Part shown: piece after piece, positions 9,716 to 18,636 of the stretch | Numbering within the stretch: position 1 is the stretch's first letter | Layout of the letters: each line of letters begins with the position of its first letter | Assembly: GCA_965226915.1 (NCBI GenBank) | Contig: CBDDEJ010000010.1 | Coordinates: 1-64,000 of the forward strand | Direction: 5' to 3' | DNA: 64,000 bases | DNA from: Io17-Chloro-G2 sp965226915 | GTDB lineage: Bacteria > Chloroflexota > Dehalococcoidia > Lucifugimonadales > UBA3495 | Program-made: the position numbers and the translations under genes | Notes under the pieces: generated by a model | Databases searched by the model: none | Told to the model about the DNA's origin: nothing | The model's input: only the letters and a program-made list of their open reading frames with translations

Positions 9716-10720
9716 CTAATAACCCTCGCGGCGGTCAACCATTCCCAATAAACGCTCGCTTTCGGAGAATCGACGTATATTTTCGGTGAAGAAATTTACC
9801 ATCTCCACGCCCACGTCATCTGTATGCGCTCCGGAATGAGGCGTAATGATCGTGTTCGGCAGGCCCCAAAGCGGGCTGGTTTCCGGCAGAGGCTCAACCG
9901 TCACCGCGTCGAGGCCCGCTCCGGCTATCATGTTTGCGGTCATCGGATCAAATAACGCATTCTCATCTATCAAACCACCTCGTCCCCCATTGATAAGAAA
10001 AGCAGTGGGCTTCATGGCCTCGAATTCTGCCTTGCCAATAATCATTTCGGTTGCCGGTGTCAGAGCCACGCACAGAGCCACCACGTCTGCTTGGCCCAAG
10101 GCTTGGTGCAAGTTCGAACGGTCGAAATACTCATCGACATACTCACAATCGCGGCTCGTCCGCGACATACCCAGAACCTTCATCCCAAACCCGATCTTGC
10201 AGGTTCTGGCCAGATGGCCGCCAATCTGTCCCACACCCAAGATTACGATGGTCTTACCCAGCAACTGAGTAGATGTCCCCCGCGCGTTGCCTGACTGGTC
10301 CTTTGACCATCTGCGCGAATCCTGATCGTGGACCAAACCTGGCATGTCACGGGCCAACGACAGCATCAATAACACTATTTGCTCGGCTATCAATGGCGCG
10401 TGAGGCCCTTTGGATGCAGTAAACGCGACGTGTTCCGCCGCCAGAAGCTCGGGGGTCACCACAAAATCGATCTCGGCTCGAATTGAGTGAACCCAACGCA
10501 ACCGGGAATCCTGTTGCAGTGCATGGGGTGGTATCTTGAAATTGAATGTCATGACGCCATCGGCTTCCAGAACCAGCTCGGTGGATTGTTCTTCGTCGTA
10601 TACAGCTTCGACACGGATATTGGGATGCGGATCAAGAAGTTTTTTGGCGCCGGCGTCGCCGAGGGCGTTCCAGATGCCTTGGGGCGCCCCAATAACCAAA
10701 TTCAGCTTGTTATCTGACAT
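9716..10720 (-). CDS. D-2-hydroxyacid dehydrogenase family protein
   Basis: The chosen start is MSDNKLNLV at 10720, with GAGGT about 9 bp upstream; a longer frame upstream looks non-coding. The 334 residues show an N-terminal flavodoxin-like domain, the NAD motif GVGQIGGHLAR, NGGRGGLID with the substrate-binding Arg, and a C-terminal HSGAH with the catalytic His. These are hallmarks of the D-isomer-specific 2-hydroxyacid dehydrogenases (reaction: 2-ketoacid plus NAD(P)H to D-2-hydroxyacid). It lies 59 bp downstream of the LLM gene on the same strand, so the two probably form an operon. Specific substrate unknown. Confidence 0.88.
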   Translation of the reverse strand: MSDNKLNLVIGAPQGIWNALGDAGAKKLLDPHPNIRVEAVYDEEQSTELVLEADGVMTFNFKIPPHALQQDSRLRWVHSIRAEIDFVVTPELLAAEHVAFTASKGPHAPLIAEQIVLLMLSLARDMPGLVHDQDSRRWSKDQSGNARGTSTQLLGKTIVILGVGQIGGHLARTCKIGFGMKVLGMSRTSRDCEYVDEYFDRSNLHQALGQADVVALCVALTPATEMIIGKAEFEAMKPTAFLINGGRGGLIDENALFDPMTANMIAGAGLDAVTVEPLPETSPLWGLPNTIITPHSGAHTDDVGVEMVNFFTENIRRFSESERLLGMVDRREGY

Positions 10721-10779
10721 CGTTTGACACCTCAACCTTTTTATGCCGGGATTTCCCATATCCAAATGGGCCATAAAGG

Positions 10780-11739
10780 TTAGAGCACTTTCGGCAAAAC
10801 CGTCTCGGTGAACTTGGCCATTTGCTCCATCTGGTTGGGCGAGGCAAACCGGACAATGAAATAATCGGCCCCCGCTTCCCGGTAACGCATGATGGTCTCG
10901 GCGCATTTCTCAGGCGGACCGAAAACGCACAACAAGGTCTTGCTAATCACATCGTATGGCCTGCTGTAATAGGCTCGCATGAACCCGTCGCCCTCCGCCA
11001 GGGCACCCTCTTCGGTGTTGAGATTGACCGAGATGTAAAGGCAGCGGCGGATAGATTGGGGGTCCCGGCCCACGCATTGGGCATGCTCTGAGATCTTCTC
11101 CCAGCAGTCGTTGAAAACCTCCACGGTGGGAACGTTGGTGATCCAGGCGTCGCCGAGTTCGGCCACCCTCCTGAGACCTCGCCGCACCCAACTGCTGGCC
11201 AGCCAGATGGGCACCGTGTCTTGCACCGGCTGGGGCTCAAGGACCACCTGGTCCAGCGGGTAAAAACCCTCCGGGTTCGTTACCTCTTCGCCGGTCCACA
11301 GTTCCCGCATCAAACGGATGCCTTCTTCCATCCGGGGCGCCCGCTCGCTGATGGGCACGCCCACTGCGTCGTGCTCTTGGATAAACATCTGGTGGTCGCC
11401 CCGTCCCGCTCCGGCGCCCAAAATCACCCTGCCGTTGGAAATATTGTCGATGGTAGCGACGGCGTGGGCCAGATGCACCGGATTTCGCAGCGCGGTAAGC
11501 ATCACCGCCGTGCCGATCTTCACCCGGTTGGTCCGGGCTGCCAGGGCGGCCATTATGGTGAGGGGCTCAAGCCGGGGTTTCGAAGTCACGCTGTCCCCCA
11601 CCCACACCGAGTCGTAACCCATCCGCTCGGCCGTCTCGGCCATTTGCCAGTTAAGCTCTACCTTGGGCTTTCCCCCGCCGGAGTAGACCAGCACGCCCCG
11701 GGTGGGCAAAAGCACTCCAAAATCATCGAACGAATCCAT
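10780..11739 (-). CDS. LLM-class flavin-dependent oxidoreductase
   Basis: This 319-residue luciferase-like monooxygenase is of F420/FMN type. Characteristic segments are YDSVWVGDS, LTIMAALAARTNRVKIG, the barrel segment NGRVILGAGAG, and the C-terminal FGPPEKCAETI ahead of a long helix. These enzymes use reduced FMN or F420 to oxidise or reduce small organics in the cytosol. It is first in a two-gene transcription unit with the hydroxyacid dehydrogenase, suggesting consecutive oxidation and reduction of one substrate class. The length is normal, unlike the shortened paralogue at 43106. Confidence 0.88.
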   Translation of the reverse strand: MDSFDDFGVLLPTRGVLVYSGGGKPKVELNWQMAETAERMGYDSVWVGDSVTSKPRLEPLTIMAALAARTNRVKIGTAVMLTALRNPVHLAHAVATIDNISNGRVILGAGAGRGDHQMFIQEHDAVGVPISERAPRMEEGIRLMRELWTGEEVTNPEGFYPLDQVVLEPQPVQDTVPIWLASSWVRRGLRRVAELGDAWITNVPTVEVFNDCWEKISEHAQCVGRDPQSIRRCLYISVNLNTEEGALAEGDGFMRAYYSRPYDVISKTLLCVFGPPEKCAETIMRYREAGADYFIVRFASPNQMEQMAKFTETVLPKVL

Positions 11740-11929
11740 TTCTCACCTTTTCTTTTACCGCCCGTCTCCTAACATCCTCGGGAATCGCCCACGGAGACCG
11801 CAATTTACAACGTGTAACATAACCCGAATCAGGTCTTGCCCCCTGTACTTGGCGTGATTGTACTACGCATCGCCGAATGGTCTGATAAAATTGGTTCGGC
11901 TACTCAGAAAATTGGATTTTCGACTCAAA

Positions 11930-12514
11930 ATGGCAAGAACGTCTCCCTCAACATCAGGCGAGCAAACCCCGCAGCCCCCCACCGTCCTGCAAAGGGTGGT
12001 GGTCATTGGGTGTAGTTGCGCGGGCAAGACCAGCTTCGCCCGGGGGCTCGCGAATGAGTTGGGCATTCCCAACATCGAATTGGACGCCTTGCATTGGTTG
12101 CCCGATTGGGTTCAACGGCCCACCAAAGATTTCCGGGAATTGGCCGATCAGGCCGTGGTCCCGGAACGGTGGGTGGCCGACGGGAACTACTCTCAGGTGA
12201 GGGACATAGTCTGGCAAAGGGCCACCTGCTTGATCTGGTTGAACTATCCCTTCCGGGTGGTTTTCTGGAGAGCGTTGCGCCGCACACTCACCCGGGTATT
12301 CACGCGGCAGGCGGTTCATTCGGGAAACCGCGAGTCTTTCCGGCGGGTTTTCTTGCACAACGATTCCATCCTGTGGTGGGTCATAACCACCTACCACAAA
12401 CGCCGGCGAGAGTTCCCGGAAATCTTTCGTCAACACCATTTTTCCTTTCTGAAGGTCATTGAATTCAAAAGCCAGCGGGACGCCGACGAGTTCATGCGGC
12501 AGTTGGAGCGGTGA
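11930..12514 (+). CDS. P-loop adenylate kinase-like (FlaR-type) NTPase
   Basis: An ATG at 11930 is preferred over an upstream TTG because the extra residues look unrelated. A Walker A motif GCSCAGKT lies at residues 27-34. IPNIELDALHW and WVADGNY, then an Arg-rich lid-like segment, resemble the small kinases annotated as FlaR or topology-modulation proteins. These probably phosphorylate a nucleotide or another small molecule; the acceptor is unknown. No membrane segments are seen. It is followed 92 bp later by the SRAP gene on the same strand. No strong ribosome binding site precedes the start, so the start is uncertain. Confidence 0.7.
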   Translation: MARTSPSTSGEQTPQPPTVLQRVVVIGCSCAGKTSFARGLANELGIPNIELDALHWLPDWVQRPTKDFRELADQAVVPERWVADGNYSQVRDIVWQRATCLIWLNYPFRVVFWRALRRTLTRVFTRQAVHSGNRESFRRVFLHNDSILWWVITTYHKRRREFPEIFRQHHFSFLKVIEFKSQRDADEFMRQLER

Positions 12515-12606
12515 CGGCCCGGATTTGTTTCATCTGTTTCTTTGTGGTTAACGATTCATCCGGAACATCGCCGGAACATCGCCGGAACATCAATCGAGGC
12601 AACGTC

Positions 12607-13284
12607 ATGTGCGGCAGATTCACCTTAAGCGCGAATATGGACGATCTACAGGCTCAGTTCGGGTTTGAATCCAGAGACCTGGAATACCGGCCCCGTTATA
12701 ACATTGCGCCCACCCAGCCCGTCTTGGTAGTGAGCGTTGACCCGGACCATGGCAATCGGAGGGCGGAATTTATGCGTTGGGGCCTGGTCCCCTTCTGGGC
12801 CAAAGATTTGAAAATCGGCGCCCGGATGATCAACGCCCAGTCTGAGACCGCGGCAACGAAGCCGGCGTTCCGGGCGGCTTTCAAAAAGCGGCGTTGCCTG
12901 GTTTTGGCCGACGGATTTTTCGAGTGGCGCAAAGAAGGAAAAGGAAAGATCCCAACCTACATATTCCAAAAATCAAAAATGCCTTTCGCATTCGCCGGCC
13001 TGTGGGAGAATTGGAAGTCCCCCGATGGCGAGCACGTGAGGTCCTGCACCATCTTGACCACCACGCCGAACGAACTCATACAGCCGATCCACAACCGGAT
13101 GCCGGTGATGCTCTCCCAGGAGACCGAGGCATTGTGGCTTGACCCCATGACCGAGGAGGCGGAAACGCTGACCCCGCTGTTGTTGCCGGCGCCGGCCGAA
13201 GAGTTGACCACCATCGTCGTATCCAGCCACGTGAATTCATCAAGGAACGAGGGCGCCGAATGTGTGCAACCGGTGGAAGCCTAG
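12607..13284 (+). CDS. SOS response-associated peptidase (SRAP/YedK-HMCES)
   Basis: The protein begins MCGRF, which puts the catalytic Cys2 at the N-terminus once Met is removed. The other SRAP signatures are NIAPTQ (Asn32), MRWGLVPFWAKD, NAQSET, LADGFFEW (Glu106) and IHNRMP (His162). At 225 residues the length is normal. Family members form a thiazolidine crosslink to abasic sites in single-stranded DNA and so shield them. A longer frame upstream from a GTG is unlikely, because the Cys must follow the initiator Met. The nucleoid-associated repair function is transferred from the family; no SOS box was recognised. Confidence 0.93.
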   Translation: MCGRFTLSANMDDLQAQFGFESRDLEYRPRYNIAPTQPVLVVSVDPDHGNRRAEFMRWGLVPFWAKDLKIGARMINAQSETAATKPAFRAAFKKRRCLVLADGFFEWRKEGKGKIPTYIFQKSKMPFAFAGLWENWKSPDGEHVRSCTILTTTPNELIQPIHNRMPVMLSQETEALWLDPMTEEAETLTPLLLPAPAEELTTIVVSSHVNSSRNEGAECVQPVEA

Positions 13285-14838
13285 ACCGGGCGTAAATCAG
13301 GCGAATCAGAACAGGAGACGTTGTTGGAAAATCAGGAGATTTACGAACTAAGGCACACCACCTTGCGGCCCGGGATGTTAAACGAATACCTCGCGTGGAA
13401 CCAGCGGTCATCGTTGGCGGGCGCAAACGGAAAAACGCTTTGCCTTCTCTCGGGGCTAATCGGATACCCAGACGAGGAGATAGTCCGGGTGTCCCGTTAT
13501 CCGGGTATAAACGCATGGCAACAGGGCCAAGACGGCGCTCCGGAAACAGGATTGGCGGAGAAGGAAGAGGTCCGCTTGATGCGGTCCATCTCTTCCCGTC
13601 CCAAGGCGGTGGTCCCTCCTGAAGACCGCAGGGCGGTCTACGGCTACCGGCGGTTCTTCATTAAACCATCAGATATTGACGAGTTCGTCCACGATTCAGA
13701 GGACGGGATTTGGCCTAGAAGCCCGGCTGAAAAGCCCTGCTGTGACGAGATGAGGTGGAGGATAACCAGTGGACTGGGCCAAGTCTGAGACTAAGGGCGA
13801 CCCATCTGGCCGCGGCCAATATGAATTGGGCAGTAACGATGGGCGACCCGGCGGCGAGCCGGTCCGGTCTATTCTCTGGTTTATTGGGGGAGGAGCCTGA
13901 AGCCTGGGACATCATCCCCATCCTGGTAGCCACCAGGGTCAGGTTGGCCACCGTGGCTGCCAGGAGTAGCTGAAAGAGGGTCTTGGCCCGACCAAAGTAG
14001 CGAGATTGGCGGACCCCCAGTTGCACCAGCCGAGCCAGGCGATGCTCGACCACCTGCCGCCGGCTGCGGTATTCGGCGAAGCTCTCACTTTTCTGGAAGG
14101 CCCGGGCTTGTTGCAGGAGCGCCTCTTGGGGATGGAGAGTCACCGTACGGCCTTTGCCCTCTCCAGCTGCCACGCACTGGGACCGCAGGGGGCATACGCC
14201 ACAGACCGCCGGGTCGAATTGAAAACTCTGGACCGGATAGGTCTGACCCAACCGGTTGGTCCGGGTGCCGAAGGTCCGCAAGGTGTGGGTAACATTACCG
14301 GCTGGGCAGGTGACGGTGCCGGCCGCCAGGTCGATCTGGAAGTCCTCTTTGGGGAAGTGGTCTTTTCTGGGACGACCCGGCACCTTGGCTATTAGCGTCC
14401 GACCGGCATCGGCAAAGGCCTGCCGCGTCCCGCCATCCCCATAGGCCGCATCCCCAATGGTCTCCTCCACAGGTATGCCCGTGTTCTCTTCACTCTGCTC
14501 CACCAGTTCCAGGACTCCGGTGTTGTCACCGGCATTGCCGGGCAGGATATCTACCGCGGTCACCAGTTGGGAATCGGTATCCACCACCACGGCAGCCTTA
14601 TGTCCGTCGAAGCGTTTGCTGCTGCTTTTGCGCCCATGGCGCATCTCCGGGTCGTGCGCCGAAGGGACCCCGTCCCGGCTTACGCCATCCTTCAGGGCCG
14701 GACCATCCTCCTGCCGTTCCACATCTTGCAAGAGGAGTTGCCCCAAGAGTTCCGCTGCTTCTCCAATAGCCTGGCGCTCAGGACTATCTGCGGGAAATCT
14801 ACCTTGGGCCTGACGGGCCAGTTCCAATACCAGGTCAG

Positions 14839-16270
14839 GAAACTGTTCAGAGTTGAGGGGAAGTGAGCAACCGGCGGCATTCCAGGAGGGGATTGAGACC
14901 TCTGGCCCGCCAGGTGCCAAAGAGGGATGCCAAGGTCATCTTGCTGTCGGCGCCCTGCCCTGAGCGGGCGCCGCCGCTGATCTTGCGACTGGTTACCAGA
15001 TGCCGCAGGCTCCGCTCGGCGGCGTTGTTGTCTGAGGGCACGGCTGGGTCCGACACGAAGACAAACAGTTCCTTGATGAACCGTTCCATGCGCCGGCAGA
15101 GCTTGGCCTGAACCGCCAGGGGATCTTTAAGGAAAGGCCGCGCCAAGACCATTAGTTTCTCCTCCAGCATTAGCTGGGTGCGATGGCCTGGCTGGGCTCG
15201 GGGAAGGACCGAGGCCTTGGCCTCCGTGTAGACCTGGTGAACCGCCTCGGCCCACTGAGCCAGCCCAGCGTCTTCTGGGTACAACCCTTTCAGGTCATGG
15301 ATATCCCGCAGCAGATGAGCCCAGCACCGTTGCTTCAGGCCCGGGTAGTGGTTATAGGCCGCGTAGAAATCACTGACCAACACTCCGCTGAAGGAGAAAT
15401 CCAGCACCTCATCCACCACCCCCTTATCCCGACCCCGACGCAGGAAGTATCGTTCGCTGGGAGTGCTGAAGGTCCAAACATAGCCGTTGCTCCCGTCCTG
15501 GCGCCAGCCGGTTTCGTCGCCCTGCACCACGGGACTGGCGCGGACTTGCTCGAGCACCTCTCGCACCGCCGTCTCAGCCTGACGGGCTACTCCATGGACG
15601 GCCTCGACGATGGCGCCAACACTCAGGTGCAACTGATGGACGCTCTCCAGGTACCATTGGATGATTCTTATGGGCAACCGTCCCTCCTCCCGCAGGGTCA
15701 CCATCAGGCTTACCAGATTGACCCCCAGGCGCTGCTGGCCCAGAACCACCCCCTGCAGGGCCTCTTTGGGCAGCCGGCGCCGCTGGCATACCGGACAGAT
15801 GCGGGCTACCAGGGCGTGCTCGGTCACTTCTACCGGAGCCACCGGTAGCTCAATGACTTCCCGAGTTCGCTGTACCCATCCGCCGTTCAGGTGAGTCCCG
15901 CAGTCGGGACAGACCGCCACGGCATGCTCCTACCCGCCGGGTAGGAGTCATGCGCTGGCGGGCGAAGCCATGGCGGCGCGGCTTTCTGGGCTCCTTTTTC
16001 TCCGGCGCTTGCCGGCTGGAGTGCGGCTGATTACCCGGCATCCCCGACGACCCGCGCCGGTTGGGACGGGATTCCAGAACCCCAATCCGCCTTTGCAAAT
16101 CGGCAATGACTCCCCGCTGGCCGGCAATTATCTCCAGCAGAGTTTCGCCACTCGCCGCGTTCAGGTCTAGTTCAGTGTCCACCTCCCTGGTATGCCACAA
16201 CTCCCCCGGCCATGCCAGCGTTTTTCCAACGGCTTTGAGCCAATTCACCTCATCAAGTCTGAACAGTTAC
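14839..16270 (-). mobile_element. IS66-family element, copy b (1432 bp), nested
   Basis: Perfect 8-bp target duplications CAGGTCAG flank it (14831-14838 and 16271-16278). The ends are GAAACTGTTCAG and, on the other side, CTGAACAGTTAC. Apart from a single inserted T at 15931 and a few substitutions it equals copy a. It inserted into IS1182 copy a after that element had entered the NIPSNAP gene, which gives a relative chronology. Confidence 0.95.
14847..16248 (-). pseudogene. IS66 transposase with a +1 T frameshift
   Basis: The frame starts as MNWLKAVGK at 16248 and is colinear with the intact copy up to about residue 105. There an extra T at 15931 shifts the frame just before the CPDCG zinc motif. 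The remaining 357 or so codons, including all catalytic motifs (DETGW, SDFYAAYN, SDNNAAERS), stay open to 14847. The inserted base completes a 10-bp perfect inverted repeat (15927-15936 with 15938-15947), suggesting a templated quasipalindrome mutation. Confidence 0.9.
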
Positions 16271-17096
16271 CAGGTCAGCATCGGCTACTATCTTCTGCAG
16301 TAAGGCTTGCCGCTCTTTCTTGTTGTCCCAGTCAATCCCCGCCTCTCCCTTCACACTGGAGCCAAAGTAAAGCTCCAGGCCGTGTCTCAAGGCCCACTCC
16401 TCGGCCCGGGTCCCATCCAGTTGGGCCAGTGCCCGGACCACCTGGACGATGCCGTCGGCCAGCAGGTTGTAGGTGTCCTTGACCGCTCCCCGGCCCAGAA
16501 TGTAGGTGGTGTCCACCGCCACCTTCATCCGCCGTCCTTTCAGGCAGCCGGTCTGCCGGGCGAATTGGAGGCTGCGCTGAAAGACGGCCCGCACCCGGTC
16601 GTGGAGGATCAGCTGGGCTCGAAACAGTTGCAGGGTGCTCTTGGCAAAGGGACGGTCCTCCACCTCAATCCCCAACGCCACCTTCCACCGGATATCGAAG
16701 TCCGCCCTCTGCTTGGCTTCCAGGTCCCTCACTTTGTCGTAGGCTTGCAACAACAGCGCGGTGGCCACCAGACTGGGCGCCACGCTATCCCGGCCATTGT
16801 CCGGGCAATACAGTTCGGCGAAGTCTTCGTCTCGAAATAGCTGACCCCGCAGGGAGGCCAGGAAGCCGTAGAAGGAGCCGCGGCCCACATAGTCCAGGTA
16901 GAGATGGTCCGCTTCCAGGAACCCCAGCTGTTTAGAGCGTTTTCCCAGCATCCCCTGCCTCCCACACCCATTAAATTATCCTGACAATTATATCGGAACA
17001 GTCGAGGTCAGTGCACTTTTCGGCCAGACTTCTAGTACTACAACGACGAGTTGTCTGGTAGGATGGCTGGACAGATGATGTTGGGTGGTTTGGGTG

Positions 17097-18485
17097 ATGG
17101 ATGCGGCGAGCTTCGAGCGGGTCTACGACAGCCTTCAGGAATTCCACGCCTTCTTTGCGGCCTCCTTCGGCCGCAAGCAGTGGCGGGATCACAGCGGGAA
17201 TTACCTTCAGGCGCTGCTGGTGCAGGACCAGGAGCGGCGCAACGCCGAGAATCTCTCGGAATCGGTGGGCATCTCGGCCCGGGCGATGCAGCGCTTTCTC
17301 ACCGAGGCCCGGTGGTCCGATGAGACAGTCATAGGGCGGTTGCAGGAATACTTGGCCCCCAGGCTGGGACACCTAGAGGCGGTGTGGGTGTTCGATGGCA
17401 GCGACTTCCCCAAGCAGGGCAGGAAATCGGCGGGAGTGGCCCGGCAGTACTGCGGCAGGCTGGGCAAGGTGGCCAACTGCCAGGGTGGGATGTTCCTGGC
17501 CTACGTCAGCCCGCTGGGCCGGGCGTTGGTGGACAAGCGGCTGTATCTGCCCAAGAGTTGGACCTCCGACCAGGACCGGTGTGCTGCGGCGGGTGTGCCG
17601 GAGGACCGGCGGAACTACCGGTCAAAGACGGAGTTGGCCCTGGAGATGCTGGAGCGGGTCCTGGAGTTGGGCTACCTCAGGGCCGAGTGGGTTGCCGGAG
17701 ACGACGCCTTCGGGATGTCGCCGACCTTCCGGGAGGGACTGGCGGCCCTGGGGATGCGCTACGTGCTGGACGTTCCGGGCGGCACTACGGTCTGGCCCTT
17801 GGACCCGGCTTGGACCAGTCCGGAATATCCGGGGTTCGGCCGCCCCCGCAAACCCAAGCTGCGGCCTGGGCAGCGGCGGACCATGGAGCAGCGCGGTGAT
17901 GAACTGCCGGATGAGGCTTGGCGGGAGATAACGGTGGCCCAGGGAAGCCAGGGGCCGCGCACCTACCGGTTCAGTGCCCAGCGGGTGCGGGCCACCAGGA
18001 GGCGCAAGCCCGGCGAGGAACTGTGGGCCGTCTGGCGCCGGAACCTGGACGGCAGCGAGCCCCGCTACTACCTGTCCAACGCTCCCGAGGGCACAACCTT
18101 GGAGACTCTGGCCTACGTGGGTGGGTCCAGGTGGCGCATTGAAACGGAGTTCGAGACTGAGAAGGGTGACGTGGGGCTGGACGAATACGAGACCCGCAGC
18201 TGGGCAGGGTGGCATCACCACATAGCCATGTGCCTGCTGGGTGGAGCGTTCCTGCTGAGCCTGCAGCAGGATTGGGGGGAAAAAGATGCCCCGGATCACG
18301 AGGCCACAGGTGTACCGGGTGGTGCGGGAGATGCTGCCCCGGGAGCAGTTCGGGCCCGATCAATTGCTGTTGTGGCTGGAGGATACGCAGCTACGCAACG
18401 AACGGGCTCGCCGTTCCCACGAGAGACGCCGCTCCACCCGCCGCGAAAGCAGGATGGAGCCGCCACCTTAAACCCGTCGTTGTAG
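17097..18485 (+). CDS. IS701 transposase, zero-frame product
   Basis: An ATG at 17097 opens MDAASFERVY. The motifs VFDGSDFPKQG, ARQYCGRLGKVANCQ, AGDDAFGM and WRIETEFETEKGDVGLDEYE carry the DDE-type catalytic acids. Similarity with the copy at 49871 is strong up to QQDWGEKDAPDH near 18300. Beyond that the zero frame is low-complexity and not conserved, while the +1 frame is. The functional transposase therefore probably switches to the ORF at 18286-18471. Confidence 0.85.
   Translation: MDAASFERVYDSLQEFHAFFAASFGRKQWRDHSGNYLQALLVQDQERRNAENLSESVGISARAMQRFLTEARWSDETVIGRLQEYLAPRLGHLEAVWVFDGSDFPKQGRKSAGVARQYCGRLGKVANCQGGMFLAYVSPLGRALVDKRLYLPKSWTSDQDRCAAAGVPEDRRNYRSKTELALEMLERVLELGYLRAEWVAGDDAFGMSPTFREGLAALGMRYVLDVPGGTTVWPLDPAWTSPEYPGFGRPRKPKLRPGQRRTMEQRGDELPDEAWREITVAQGSQGPRTYRFSAQRVRATRRRKPGEELWAVWRRNLDGSEPRYYLSNAPEGTTLETLAYVGGSRWRIETEFETEKGDVGLDEYETRSWAGWHHHIAMCLLGGAFLLSLQQDWGEKDAPDHEATGVPGGAGDAAPGAVRARSIAVVAGGYAATQRTGSPFPRETPLHPPRKQDGAATLNPSL
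18286..18471 (+). CDS. IS701a +1-frame C-terminal ORF
   Basis: The 61 codons start MPRITRPQVYRVVREMLPRE directly after GGGGGGAAAAAG and overlap the 3' end of the zero-frame transposase. The equivalent ORF of copy b (51060-51242) has the same frame relation and nearly the same protein, with conservative changes. The sequence resembles the normal C-terminus of IS701 transposases (a helix, then NER-x-RSH-x-RR). It may be reached by +1 ribosomal frameshifting, by transcript slippage on the G/A run, or by reinitiation, since the G-run could act as a Shine-Dalgarno sequence. Confidence 0.7.
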   Translation: MPRITRPQVYRVVREMLPREQFGPDQLLLWLEDTQLRNERARRSHERRRSTRRESRMEPPP

Positions 18486-18491
18486 TACTAG

Positions 18492-18636
18492 TACTACAAC
18501 GACGCGTTATCCTACAAGGTAACTCGTGGGCGGATTTTGAAGCTGGCAACGAACGAGTGCGAGTCTCCCATGATGAACGGTCCGTAGCTGAAGAAGAAGA
18601 CCTGAGCGTGTTTTCTCATAACGCGTCGTTGTAGTA
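18492..18636 (+). mobile_element. MITE-2 copy a (145 bp), ends like IS701
   Basis: Perfect 19-bp terminal inverted repeats TACTACAACGACGCGTTAT lie between CTAG at 18488-18491 and CTAG at 18637-18640. The first 13 bases equal those of IS701a, so IS701 is the likely mobiliser. It differs from the copy at 53139-53283 by one base. One frame is open throughout (reading GNSWADFEAGNERVRV), but this looks too short to be a gene. Confidence 0.92.

Larger units (their letters stand above)
13715..16951 (-). pseudogene. IS1182 transposase interrupted by IS66
   Basis: The N-terminal 228 or so codons run from 16951 to about 16279; the rest runs from about 14830 to the stop at 13715-13717. The interruption falls after VADADLV, as comparison with the intact 598-codon copy shows. 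The stop codon is the TAG of the flanking CTAG, not element sequence. One conspicuous difference from the intact copy in the N-terminal part is Arg for Ser at VRDLEAK versus VSDLEAK. Confidence 0.9.
13719..17031 (-). mobile_element. IS1182-family element, copy a, split by IS66
   Basis: It is bounded by CTAG at 13715-13718 and at 17032-17035. The terminal repeats are AAGCCCGGCTGAAAAG on the left and, reverse-complemented, AAGTCTGGCCGAAAAG on the right. Subtracting the IS66 element and its 8-bp duplication leaves 1873 bp, exactly the length of the intact copy at 51262-53134. Sequence identity with that copy is very high, so both insertions are recent. Confidence 0.92.
17036..18487 (+). mobile_element. 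IS701-family element, copy a (1452 bp)
   Basis: Flanked by CTAG at 17032-17035 and 18488-18491. The ends are TACTACAACGACGAGTT and, reverse-complemented on the right, TACTACAACGACGGGTT. CTAG fits the YTAR target known for the IS701 family. It abuts IS1182 copy a on the left and MITE-2a on the right, each junction being a single shared CTAG. Confidence 0.92.

Noticed and set aside
18492..18636. Reading MITE-2 as a real small gene (GNSWADFEAGNERVRV)
   Set aside because: The open frame depends on the terminal repeats, has no start signal and no recognised homology; a short 145-bp unit is open by chance often enough.
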